Assembly: GCF_012516475.1 (NCBI RefSeq)
Contig: NZ_CP051217.1
Coordinates: forward strand, 1,860,001 to 1,924,000
Direction: 5' to 3'
Length of the DNA: 64,000 nucleotides
Origin: Parasphingorhabdus halotolerans
GTDB lineage: Bacteria; Pseudomonadota; Alphaproteobacteria; Sphingomonadales; Sphingomonadaceae
The notes under the pieces were generated by a model, which had not been told where the DNA came from, ran no database searches, and was given only the letters and a program-made list of their open reading frames with translations. Below, piece after piece: positions 35,359 to 43,739 of the stretch. The number at the start of each line of letters is the position of its first letter. Position 1 is the first letter of the stretch. The position numbers and the translations under genes are program-made.

Positions 35359-35817
35359 TCAATCTCCAAAATTAACCATGATCCGGTCTAGGTAGCTGTG
35401 CAGTTTATCAATCTCGGCAGCGGAAAATCCCCGAAACATCTGTTCATATATTTCGTTGATCGTGTCGCGGAGTTCAGGCAGCAGTTGCCGTGCCTTGCGT
35501 GTCGGCATTATGCGCCAGACCCGCCGGTCTCCGGGTTCTTTTGTGCGCTCCAGCAATTGTTTGCGTTCAAGCGCATCAATTGCCTGGCCGACGCTGGCAC
35601 GCTCGAGTTCCAGGCAACGGGCAAGTTCTGTCTGGGTCATGCCTTCTTCGCGCAAAACATAGGCGAGCAGACGCCATTGTGTCCGGCTGAGCTCATAACC
35701 ATACAGCGCGGAATCGACGGTCCTTCGAAGTAACCTCGGCACATCCTCAAACCGGAAAGTCAAAGCATCAAGCGTGGTTGGAAAGGCTCTGGCGGGTTGG
35801 TCTTTTACAAGTTCCAT
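35359..35817 (-). CDS. MarR-family transcriptional regulator
   Basis: This 152-residue protein has the MarR winged helix: SRTQWRLLAYVLREEGMTQT, ELARCLELERASVGQAIDAL and the wing KEPGDRRVWRIMPT. It is co-directional with the P450 gene and five bases upstream, so it is probably part of the same transcript and responds to the P450 substrate. A dyad-like sequence upstream may be its operator. Confidence 0.9.
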   Translation of the reverse strand: MELVKDQPARAFPTTLDALTFRFEDVPRLLRRTVDSALYGYELSRTQWRLLAYVLREEGMTQTELARCLELERASVGQAIDALERKQLLERTKEPGDRRVWRIMPTRKARQLLPELRDTINEIYEQMFRGFSAAEIDKLHSYLDRIMVNFGD

Positions 35818-35845
35818 AAGTCCACATTATCACCGTCATAATTTA

Positions 35846-35870
35846 TTGTAAACTGCCTTATAATATACAA
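35846..35870. promoter_or_regulatory. possible MarR operator
   Basis: TTGTA and TACAA half-sites lie 15 bases apart about 30 bases upstream of the MarR gene in AT-rich DNA. Only position and loose symmetry support it. Confidence 0.3.
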
Positions 35871-36026
35871 CCATCCTAAAATATTTCAATTATGGTGACA
35901 AAGTTGCGGCAACAAATCGATTTTTAGTATTGGTTCAAGTCCTTCCTTCCGGAACTTCCAAGATAAAGCAAACCCCAATCCCACGACCAACTTGCCAACC
36001 GTCCGGCCACGACATAGACCGCCCGG

Positions 36027-36281
36027 ATGAACTTCGACGATCAACTCCGGCGATATTTTGGCACTGCCGATCTTTCCGCCGTTCACGCCGAGGCGATGGG
36101 CGCGGGCATTGAACGGATGCGGGTGGACTTTGGCCTGGAGACAGATCGCGGGCGTCGCTTTGCGCTTTGGGCGGTGCTCTATATGCTCGGTACGCACCTT
36201 GATCTGGAGAGTGCGTTTGAGGACGAGGCGGACCGGAATTCGGCGCGCGACTTCATGGAATTGATCGACCGGACGCCATGA
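36027..36281 (+). CDS. small conserved hypothetical protein upstream of nth
   Basis: This 84-residue acidic helical protein (LRRYFGTADLSAVHAEAMGA, YMLGTHLDLESAFEDEADRN) overlaps the start of nth by four bases (ATGA), the sign of translational coupling. I do not recall a family name; sphingomonads carry a similar short gene before nth. Its role is unknown, perhaps linked to DNA repair by context only. Confidence 0.7.
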   Translation: MNFDDQLRRYFGTADLSAVHAEAMGAGIERMRVDFGLETDRGRRFALWAVLYMLGTHLDLESAFEDEADRNSARDFMELIDRTP

Positions 36282-36925
36282 AAAAAGCCGATATCTTCGA
36301 ATTTTATTCGCGCCTTGCTGCCGATAATCCTGATCCCGAGACCGAGCTGAATTGGGGCAACACCTATCAACTGGTGGTCGCGGTGGCGCTGTCGGCACAG
36401 TCCACCGATATTGGCGTGAACAAGGCGACGCGGGCGCTGTTTGAGAAAGTGACAACGCCGCAACAGATGGTCGATCTGGGCCTCGACGGGCTGAAGGAGC
36501 ATATCAAGACCATCGGGCTTTATAATACCAAGGCGAAGAATGTGATCGCGGCGGCCGAGATGCTGATCGCCGAGCATGGCGGCGAGGTTCCCTCCGACCG
36601 CGATGCGCTGGAGAAACTCCCCGGTGTGGGGCGCAAGACTGCCAATGTGGTGCTCAACTGTGCTTTTGGCGCGGAGACTTTTGCAGTCGACACCCATATT
36701 TTCCGCGTCGGCAATCGCACCGGGCTGGCGCCGGGAAAAACGGTGCTGGCGGTGGAGAAAAAGCTGGAGAAGCAGACGCCGTCGCCGTTCCGTGTAGGCG
36801 CCCATCACTGGCTGATCCTGCATGGACGCTATATCTGCAAGGCGCGCACGCCCGAATGCTGGCGCTGCCCGGTGGCTGATTTGTGCCGGTTCAAGAAAAA
36901 GACGCCCGATCCGAAAACCAAGTGA
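36278..36925 (+). CDS. nth: endonuclease III
   Basis: This 215-residue DNA glycosylase/AP lyase repairs oxidised pyrimidines. The helix-hairpin-helix LPGVGRKTANVVLN (about residue 110) holds the catalytic lysine, followed by FAVDTHIFRVGNRTG with the catalytic aspartate. The C-terminal iron-sulfur cluster is CKARTPECWRCPVADLC, with spacing C-x6-C-x2-C-x5-C. It is translationally coupled to the small gene upstream. Length is standard. Confidence 0.97.
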   Translation: MKKADIFEFYSRLAADNPDPETELNWGNTYQLVVAVALSAQSTDIGVNKATRALFEKVTTPQQMVDLGLDGLKEHIKTIGLYNTKAKNVIAAAEMLIAEHGGEVPSDRDALEKLPGVGRKTANVVLNCAFGAETFAVDTHIFRVGNRTGLAPGKTVLAVEKKLEKQTPSPFRVGAHHWLILHGRYICKARTPECWRCPVADLCRFKKKTPDPKTK

Positions 36926-37027
36926 CCGCAGGCATTTTTCACGCCGCGCATTGTTCAGCTTGGTGTAATCCGAAAACAGGCATATTCTGCGGTTCTGATG
37001 GAGATTATCTGGACAAGGAGAAAGACC

Positions 37028-37435
37028 GTGCGTTTTATCACTCCCATTCTCGTCGCCTCTCTAGTCGCAGCTGGCGGCGCTGCTTATGCTGGCGGCAAAT
37101 CATCCAAGGATGACAAATATATCATTAAAACCGTTGGCGAACCGAAATCCTGCGTGCAGCGTTCACAAATCCGTTCAACCGATGTAATCGACAGTCAGAC
37201 GATTGATTTCAAAATGCGCGGCGGCGATATTTATCGCAACTCATTGCCCCATAAATGCAGCGGCCTGGCGTTTGAAGAGGCCTTCTCCTACCGTACGTCG
37301 ATAAACCAGCTGTGCAATGTCGATATCATTCGGGTGCTCGACCAGACCGCCGGACGAATTGAAGAACGCGCGGCTTGCGGTTTGGGCAAATTCCAGAAGA
37401 TCGAGAAAACCAGACGGGATAGCGACCAAGGTTAA
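37028..37435 (+). CDS. periplasmic protein of unknown function
   Basis: The GTG at 37028 follows AAGGAG at good spacing. The product (135 residues) starts with a signal peptide (VRFITPILVASLVAAGGAAYAG). The mature part, with four cysteines (KSCVQR, PHKCSGLAFEEAF, NQLCNVD, RAACGLGKF), looks like a small disulfide-bonded periplasmic protein common in sphingomonads (DUF6491-like). The longer frame from 36998 lacks a ribosome site. A terminator for the convergent TonB remnant follows. Confidence 0.75.
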   Translation: MRFITPILVASLVAAGGAAYAGGKSSKDDKYIIKTVGEPKSCVQRSQIRSTDVIDSQTIDFKMRGGDIYRNSLPHKCSGLAFEEAFSYRTSINQLCNVDIIRVLDQTAGRIEERAACGLGKFQKIEKTRRDSDQG

Positions 37436-37478
37436 ACCGCCGCTCCAGTCTGCTGCGCGGGACTCCAGGCGACACCGA

Positions 37479-37510
37479 AAGTTCCCGCAACCTAGTGGTC
37501 ACGGGAACTT
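37479..37510 (-). terminator. hairpin after the TonB-receptor remnant
   Basis: AAGTTCCCG at 37479-37487 and CGGGAACTT at 37502-37510 form a nine-base stem downstream of the TonB fragment on the minus strand. The tail is only weakly T-rich. Confidence 0.55.
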
Positions 37511-37542
37511 GATTGAAGCCGATCGGTATCAGAAGAAGCCGA

Positions 37543-38592
37543 TCAATAACGGGCGCTGAGCACGACCCCGAAGCGACGGCCGGGCCGCAAACTTGCAATG
37601 AAGTTGCGTTTGAACGTATCATTGCCGTCGGCATAGCGAATGATCTGCGCTACCGAATCTTCGTCGAACAAGTTCTTCACATAGCCCTGAATCTTGAAGT
37701 TTTCGTTCTCAATTCCGATCCGGAAATCAGCCACAGCCGATCCGCCCGTTTCCGCGAGATTATGAACCTGCGCAAAGCTGGAGGAGACAAGACTCACATT
37801 CGCCCCGGTGAAGAATTTCCAGCCGCCATCGCCCAGCGGCATCCGGTAATCAATATCGGCAAATACTTGATGAACCGGCGCACGCGGGATGCTTTTGCCA
37901 ACAATCGAGCCGAACAGGGACTGGCATCCGGCAACGTTCGGGAACTGATCTCCGGTGGAGCAATTGACGAGCCGATCATCCAGTACATCGTTCAAGACGC
38001 CCTGGTTCTCATCAAAACCGGCTGTAAACTTGCTGTCTGCCAGCGCGTAATTGGCGGTAAAGGTCAGGTTGTCGCTTGGCCGCGCGACAAGTTCGAGTTC
38101 CAGACCAAAGACCCTTGCATCACCGGCGTTAACAACAGCTGACACTGCCTGCGTTGCCGACTGCACGTTCTGGGTGAGTTGATAGCCTTGAATTTCGTTA
38201 TAAAACACAGCCAAGTTAGCGGTAAGCGCACCGTCCAAGAACACGTTTTTCGAACCGATTTCAAACGCATCCACTTCTTCTTCCTGGTAAGAAGGCACGC
38301 CTGCCTGAATGGCGGTAACGCCATTGAAGCCACCCGGTTTCTGGCCTTGGGCAAAAGAGGCATAGAGCAGATTGTCGGCCGACACTTTCCAATCAAGTAG
38401 GATACGTGGTGAGAACTTTTTGAATGTCGCCGCGACATTCACCGGTGCCACTGCCGGACCGCCCGCATTCCGTGCGATCGATGACTGCTCGACTTTTTCT
38501 TCGGCATAACGCCCTTCGACGCTCAACGTGACGGTATCAGTGATATCAAAACTGGCAGCTCCAAACAGCGCCCAGTTGTAATTGCCGTCCGC
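37543..38592 (-). pseudogene. TonB-dependent receptor, C-terminal half only
   Basis: About 349 codons of a TonB-dependent outer-membrane receptor remain. The beta-barrel part is clear: LLYASFAQGQKPGGFNGV, VDAFEIGSKNVFLDGALTAN and the terminal ENENFKIQGYVKNLFDEDSV with final RFGVVLSARY, the expected C-terminal aromatic signature. Homology ends at about 38592, where ADGNYNWALFGAASFDITD is preceded by a stop codon. The N-terminal plug domain is missing, so the gene is not functional. The break coincides with the start of a GNAT fragment on the other strand, suggesting a deletion. Confidence 0.85.
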
Positions 38593-38790
38593 TCAGCAAC
38601 TTATCTAGCGGAACAATTTTGTACGTTTGATGAGGAATTTGATGGCAATGATCTGTGCGCGTCACAGTTTTTAGGAACAATTGATGGAGATGCCGCTGGG
38701 ACGGTCAGAGTACGTTATTTTGGAGACTTTTGTAAAGTTGAACGGCTTGCGGTGCGAAAAGAATATCGCAAAAGCAAGTTGGCTTACTAG

Positions 38791-39630
38791 GGTCCAGACC
38801 CATTAACGGGATTCCCAAAGTGATATAATTGTGATTCAATGCCTTGAGCAAGGAGGTATTGGATATGTCTGATTTCTTTTGGTTTTCGGATGAGCAGTGG
38901 GCGCGGATTGAGCCGCTTTTGCCGACGAAGACGCGCGGCATACTGCGTGTCGATGACCGGCACGTGCTTTCGGGGATTGTCCACGCGTTACAAAGCGGCG
39001 GGCGCTGGAGTGATTGTCCGCCGGTTTATGGGCCGAAGAAGACACTCTATAACCGCTTCGTACGCTGGGCCGAGCGCGGGATATGGGAAGATATCTTCAG
39101 TGCTCTGGCTGGAGCCGAGGGCGTACCAGACAGGCTGTTCATCGACAGCAGTTGCATCAAGGTCCACCGGACTGCCGGAGGCGCAAAAGGGGGCCTTGGC
39201 CAATGGTATCGGTCAGACACGGGGCGGCCGGAACACCAAGCTCCACGCCATCTGCGATATAAAAGGAAGACCCTGTGTCCTCCTGCTAACGCCCGGGAAC
39301 GTGCACGATATGAAGGTCGCCAAGCAGTGTATCGCGGCAATGCCACCGTCTGCTGAACTGGTTGGCGACAAAGGATATGACAGCAATGATCTGCGCGACT
39401 GGCTCGCCTCTCGTGGTACCACCGCCGTTATCCCGCCCAAGCGGCATCGCAAGGTCAAACTTGACTGCGATCCCGCCATCTACAAACAGCGCAATGTCGT
39501 CGAGCGCATGTTCTGCCGCTTCAAGGACTGGCGTCGTGTCGCAACACGCTTCGACCGCAATATCAAAACCTTTATGGCAACCATCGCCATAGCTGCTACC
39601 GTAATCTGGTGGCTATAATGAGTCTGGACC
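38791..39630 (+). mobile_element. IS5-family (IS427-like) insertion sequence
   Basis: An 840-base element is bounded by inverted ends GGTCCAGACCCATTA and GGTCCAGACTCATTA (right end read in reverse), with one mismatch. It is flanked by direct CTAG repeats at 38787-38790 and 39631-39634, the usual target duplication of this group. It contains one transposase in two overlapping frames. It sits inside the GNAT gene. Confidence 0.9.
38865..39618 (+). CDS. IS5-family transposase in two frames
   Basis: The first frame from the ATG at 38865 (after AAGGAGG) encodes MSDFFWFSDEQWARIEPLLP and the first catalytic aspartate in LFIDSSCIKVHR. At AAAAGGGGG (39185-39193) reading must move by +1 to continue as ANGIGQTRGGRNTKLHAICD, with the second aspartate in ELVGDKGYDS and the glutamate in NVVERMFCRFKD. 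The DDE triad is complete. Slippage on the G-run is known for this IS group, but one G less would also fuse the frames, so a homopolymer error is possible. Confidence 0.85.
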
Positions 39631-39869
39631 CTAGTTGGTTCGCGCCGCACTCGATCATGCGCGCAAAAGGGGATTGAACAGAGCATATGGGCATTCCAGA
39701 CGCGATCTTGTCCGATTCTGGCTTAATTTAAATGGTCGCTTTTTCGTCCGAATCAGACATTATATCGGACCGACGCGAACGATCGCAAATGGGTGGATTT
39801 TGTTGAAAAACTCGGTTGATTTACGATATGATTCTTATTCCGGTACTGAGGTGAACGGAGATTAATCTT

Positions 39870-40055
39870 GCTGATCAGGCTGGCATCAGGATTTTTTGGC
39901 AGTTTACCGAGATTTTGTGCTGTAGCGATGAAGAGGAACTCTATCTTTTGCGCCATTTGTTCCCCGCAGGCGTTGGCGGTTCAGCTTTAACATTCGCTTG
40001 AGATGCGCAAACAGCATCTCTACATTCTGCCGCTGCCTTCGCGAGGTGGTATATG
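39870..40055 (-). pseudogene. remnant of a transposase C-terminus (IS1182-like)
   Basis: On the minus strand RQNVEMLFAHLKRMLKLNRQ followed by RLRGTNGAKD, and after a one-base shift EFLFIATAQNLGKLPK, is the typical C-terminal end of IS1182/IS5-type transposases. Only about 60 codons remain, in two frames, so it is a decayed remnant. It directly abuts the Stealth fragment and shows that an older element was here before the IS5 copy. Confidence 0.75.
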
Positions 40056-40060
40056 AAGCG

Positions 40061-40699
40061 GCATTGCCGACCTTCAATTCACTCTCCATCGAAACCTTTT
40101 TGTGCCGGATCTCTGGGCTGTCCGAACATTTCATCTATTTTAACGACGACCTATTTCTCACTTCGAGGGTGGAGTTTGCTGATTTTTTTACCACGACGGG
40201 GCCAGTAATGCGCGGCGAATGGATTGATTTCTCGCATCTGCCAGAATGCGGAAATAGCAGGGACGATGCAGCGTTGCTCAATCATTACAATCAAATTGAG
40301 GCGACCAATCTTGAAGGGTTTGGCACCAAACATATGTTCGCAAGCGCGCATGTCCTCCACCGGATGCAATGCTCGATTATGGCTCAATCATTCGCCGATC
40401 ATCATGGCCGGTTCGTACAAAACGCCTCTTTTCGATTTCGCGACACCGCGCAGTTTTTACCGCAAAGTCTGCACAACTACTATTGTATCAGAAACGATCT
40501 GGGCCGTATTCACCAACCACGCGACCATATTCATGTTTCCGCCGATGAAATCGCACAATGGGCAGAGCAACAAATCAACGGATTTCTGAACAGCACGCAC
40601 AGGGCCAGAATAAAATTTCTGTGCATCAATCACCTACCGGAATTGGAGCGCCGGTTTCCCGACGCTCGCTGCTGGATCGAAACCGCGATTGGCTACTAG
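40061..40699 (+). pseudogene. Stealth-family sugar-phosphate transferase, 5'-truncated
   Basis: About 212 codons remain. The conserved region 2 motif GLSEHFIYFNDDLFLT is near the start, preceded by LPTFNSLSIETFL, the residues that lead into it. Then come conserved-region-3-like histidines in MFASAHVLHRMQ and a C-terminal patch NQ/HYNQIEATNLEG. Stealth proteins transfer hexose-1-phosphate in capsule synthesis. The first third (conserved region 1) is missing, replaced by the transposase remnant, so the product would be inactive. The lower GC suggests foreign origin. Confidence 0.75.
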
Positions 40700-41109
40700 G
40701 AGAGCATCCAAAAGCCAAATATTCACGGGATCGCTGATACTGGTATGATAAAATGTAATCTCAAGGTTAAGTTCCTTGAACTTGCCCTGATTGTCTTTGG
40801 TGACGAGGATGCCTGACCAAAGCCCGGTGACACCTGATGCATCATTGCCAAATAGGAAACGGGAAGGGTCGGGATTGCGCATCATAATGTCTGGAATGAT
40901 GGCTTGGAAAAACCTAGGAAGCGCAGCGTACTGAGGTCACTTGGCCGCAGTATCGTGTATTCGCCGGTGGCGTCGAGAGCATATTGTCCAGATACGGTAA
41001 GCAGTGCTCCGGTTCCATTTTTCTCAGTAAAGCTGAAGTTGCGGCTATCAAATTTCTCGGAGAAACGCTGCCCTGCGTCCGTCGAAGTCAGGTTTCCATC
41101 GCAGCTCAT
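40700..41109 (-). pseudogene. unidentified gene with frame break, 3'-truncated
   Basis: Two minus-strand frames, one from 41109 (SCDGNLTSTDAGQRFSEKFD) and one beginning near 40905 (PDIMMRNPDPSRFLFGNDAS), join if one A is added to AAAAA at 40908-40912: LRFLGFFQAIIPDIMMRNPD. The joined product is about 140 residues and runs into the Stealth fragment on the other strand at its end, so the 3' part has been lost. I recognise no family. It may be a polysaccharide-locus gene from the same foreign segment. Confidence 0.5.
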
Positions 41110-41609
41110 TTCAATTATCGATTAGCTATCGATGGTGCTCTCCACTCAATCTGTAAACAGTGACTTTGACAATCTTTTACCTGATCCAAGTGGAGTCGAG
41201 GCCCATTATATGCTATGAAGGACAGGTGTAGGTCCAAGAAAAAGCGAGTCGCAATCTTTCAGCCTTGGGTCTTACCAACCAATGTAAATACTCTTAGTTT
41301 TGAGTCGAGTCAGACGTCTGTTCAGCATAGTTGTTTCATTGTAACCGTTTGGACCTATTCGTTCCTGAATATATGTGTGTGTTCAATACCTAAACGCTAT
41401 TGGTCATCGATCCGGCGATTGAGCGTAATCATGGACGTTTTAGAATCGGCTGACACCACGAAATTGCGGCGGCCTTTGCATCCATAAGGGCGGTTCAAAC
41501 TTGTTCCATCTCATTGATTTCGGGGCGGGCTGCGTTCGAACAATAGAATCGGGGTCATATTACGTTCATTGCTGGAATGTGTTATGACTGATCGGTCGAG
41601 GAGATAAAC
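41110..41609. other. 500-base stretch without a supported gene
   Basis: An open frame at 41215-41487 has no ribosome site, no recognisable residues and a composition unlike its neighbours. The stretch probably contains the promoter of the TPR gene in its last 100 bases; I see no clear sigma-E type match there. Confidence 0.5.
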
Positions 41610-42536
41610 ATGCAAAGATCAACAAAATTGCTGGCTATGGGTTCAGCTATTGCCCTTTCGTTCAGCGCTGCCGGACTGCAAGCCGCTGGTGGCGGTGGAG
41701 GAATGAGTGGCGGCAGTCCAAGTCAAAGCGCCCCGCGTTACGACGCCGTAGCGGAATATCAGGCGGGAATCGCCTACTTGAAAGCCGATAATTTCAAGGA
41801 CGCGGTAAAATCCTTCAAACGCTCGCTCAGCGTCGCCCCAAAAAACGCCAATGCCCAATATTTGCTGGGCTTCAGCTATTTGAAAATGGGTGATCATAAA
41901 AAGGCGAAAAATCCACTTGAGAAAGCGGTCAAGTACAACGCGGACCTGATAGATGCACATCGCGACCTCGCAATTACCTATCACAAACTGGGTGACGCCG
42001 AAAAAGCCAATGCCGCACTCGGCACGTTGACTGAAAAACAAACGGCATGCGGCGATGGCTGCGCACAAAAAGACCAACTGAGCTCGGCCGTGAGCGCTGT
42101 GCAAAACGCAATAATTGGTGGGGAACAGACGTCATTTATTTTGCCGCATAGTTACGGTATGTCGGATCGGGAAACCAGCGATGCGGTCTATCTAAGTGCG
42201 GTTTCCCTGATTAATGAAAGACGTTACGAGGCGGCGCTTTCAGAATTGGAACAGGCCGGCAAAGAATTTGGTCCACATCCAGATGTACTAACCTATGTCG
42301 GCTTCGCCAATCGCAAATTGAAGCGATTTGATATCGCGGAAGACTATTACCAGCGCGCGCTCGCGGTTGCTCCCGATCATTTGGGTGCGATTGAATATTA
42401 TGGCGAACTAAAGGTTGAAAAAGGCGACATGGTTGGTGCCGAACATCATCTGGCACGGCTTGAGAAACTATGCGCATTTGGCTGCTATGAAGCGGAGGAA
42501 CTTCGGCGTTGGATTACCGAGGCAAAGCGCTCCTAA
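41610..42536 (+). CDS. secreted TPR-repeat protein
   Basis: This 308-residue protein has a signal peptide (SAIALSFSAAGLQAAG) followed by a glycine/serine-rich linker, then TPR units: AEYQAGIAYLKADNFKDAVK, NAQYLLGFSYLKMGDHKKAK, IDAHRDLAITYHKLGDAEKA and, after an insert with a possible disulfide pair (QTACGDGCAQ), PDVLTYVGFANRKLKRFDIA. TPR domains bind partner proteins. The stop codon region overlaps the next gene by 28 bases, and the next gene begins with a TTG after GGAGGA inside this gene. They are probably a co-translated periplasmic pair with the cytochrome. Confidence 0.87.
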   Translation: MQRSTKLLAMGSAIALSFSAAGLQAAGGGGGMSGGSPSQSAPRYDAVAEYQAGIAYLKADNFKDAVKSFKRSLSVAPKNANAQYLLGFSYLKMGDHKKAKNPLEKAVKYNADLIDAHRDLAITYHKLGDAEKANAALGTLTEKQTACGDGCAQKDQLSSAVSAVQNAIIGGEQTSFILPHSYGMSDRETSDAVYLSAVSLINERRYEAALSELEQAGKEFGPHPDVLTYVGFANRKLKRFDIAEDYYQRALAVAPDHLGAIEYYGELKVEKGDMVGAEHHLARLEKLCAFGCYEAEELRRWITEAKRS

Positions 42537-43456
42537 GTTTTTGCACTATTGCAGTATCTCTGGCGTCTGCGGTCGCATTTGCAGCCGATGCGCCTTTGCT
42601 GCGCGCAGTGACATGGCTAGAAAACGAACCATCGGCGCAATTGGAAGCTTTAGGTAAAAAGGTTGTTGTCGCTCCCAGAACAGCAGCAGAAACCGACACA
42701 AGATGGGCCGTAGGCCGCGCCATATTCCAGACACCGATACTGCTAGGCGGCCAGGCGGCAAAGGCAGGTATTTCGTGTGAAAGCTGCCATAGCGGTGGAA
42801 CCGCCAATCCGCATTTCCGGTTCCCGGGCATGTCGAGCGCTCCGGGCACTGCAGATGTAACCCACAGTTTTTTTAGCAAGCTGCGCGGCAATAGCACCTT
42901 CGATCCGGTGCCCATTCCTGATCTAACAAAAACGGGCAAAGTTAGCCATGAAGGTCAGGCGCTCGAAGAGTTTATACGCGGATTGATTGTCGAAGAATTT
43001 GGTGGGCTTGAACCCGATGGTGCGACACTTGATGCTCTGGCCTTTTATGTCCGCGGCCTTCGCGATGCAGAAAAGCGACCTTCAAAAATGCTCACTGTTG
43101 ACGAACCACTGAGCAATATCAACTCGGCAGTATCACTTGGGAAATCGGCTGCTCGTGCGGGGCAGTTTGGCGCGGCTAAGCTGCTGCTGGCATCAGCGCG
43201 GCATCAATTGGGATTGATCCATGAGCGCTATGCCGGTTCGCGTCTGGCTCGCCACCGCAAGGCTTTATCCGATGCGGCGCAATCGCTCGGCCAAATTCAG
43301 AACCAGTTAGACGAACAACCCGAACGCGTTTCCTCCGCTCTCCTGCGCTGGGACAAGCTTTTTTATACGAAGCAAAAAGCGCTAAGGCGTGACGAAGGCA
43401 AGTCACTTTACAATCCGGATTTGCTGAAAAATCTATTGGATAAACAGGAACTTTGA
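42509..43456 (+). CDS. periplasmic c-type cytochrome-like protein
   Basis: This 315-residue protein begins with a TTG (ribosome site GGAGGA) and a signal peptide (LLSFCTIAVSLASAVAFAA). One CxxCH heme motif is seen, GISCESCHSGG near residue 91, in a context (RAIFQTPILLGG, HPHFRFPGMSS-like) resembling the di-heme MauG/cytochrome c peroxidase family. The usual second CxxCH is absent, so it is a mono-heme relative or lost a heme. The C-terminal half is helical. It is coupled to the TPR gene. Electron transfer or a scaffold role is inferred. Confidence 0.8.
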   Translation: MDYRGKALLSFCTIAVSLASAVAFAADAPLLRAVTWLENEPSAQLEALGKKVVVAPRTAAETDTRWAVGRAIFQTPILLGGQAAKAGISCESCHSGGTANPHFRFPGMSSAPGTADVTHSFFSKLRGNSTFDPVPIPDLTKTGKVSHEGQALEEFIRGLIVEEFGGLEPDGATLDALAFYVRGLRDAEKRPSKMLTVDEPLSNINSAVSLGKSAARAGQFGAAKLLLASARHQLGLIHERYAGSRLARHRKALSDAAQSLGQIQNQLDEQPERVSSALLRWDKLFYTKQKALRRDEGKSLYNPDLLKNLLDKQEL

Positions 43457-43739
43457 ATAGCAATCGCATGTTTGGCTTCATCCATCGATTTCTTGGCCGT
43501 TCCTTGAACATTGCCAACCATCAAGCGCTCGAGAACGGCGACAAGTGGGTGGTTTTCTGCCTATCCGCTTTTCGAATGATTAGCGCGAAAACCAGATATT
43601 CCATCTCGAAGTGAGAGCATAAAATACAGATAACAAGTTGTTGACTCCTAGCAGCCGAGGTGTCGATAATTTGCTCTAAATCAGAAAATGGGACCGGGGA
43701 ACAAAAAATGATAACACTGCAACTGTATCTAAAACTATC

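Larger units (their letters stand above)
38593..39819 (+). pseudogene. GNAT acetyltransferase gene, 5'-truncated and split by IS5 element
   Basis: The left part (ATYLAEQFCTFDEEFDGNDL, then RVRYFGDFCKVERLAVRKEYR) and the right part (LVRAALDHARKRGLNRAYGH, then RDLVRFWLNL) are two halves of one GNAT acetyltransferase. They are in register once the IS (840 bp) and one CTAG copy are removed, but the restored junction still carries TAG. After the right part, one extra T in the run at 39740-39744 would continue the frame to 39819. The N-terminus is lost at the TonB junction. The gene is dead. Confidence 0.75.

Noticed and set aside
37513..38142. 209-codon plus-strand frame across the TonB fragment
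   Set aside because: It is antisense to a well-recognised beta-barrel sequence and has no independent support.
41215..41487. 90-codon plus-strand frame in the gap before the TPR gene
   Set aside because: No ribosome site, odd composition and no recognisable domain; most likely chance.
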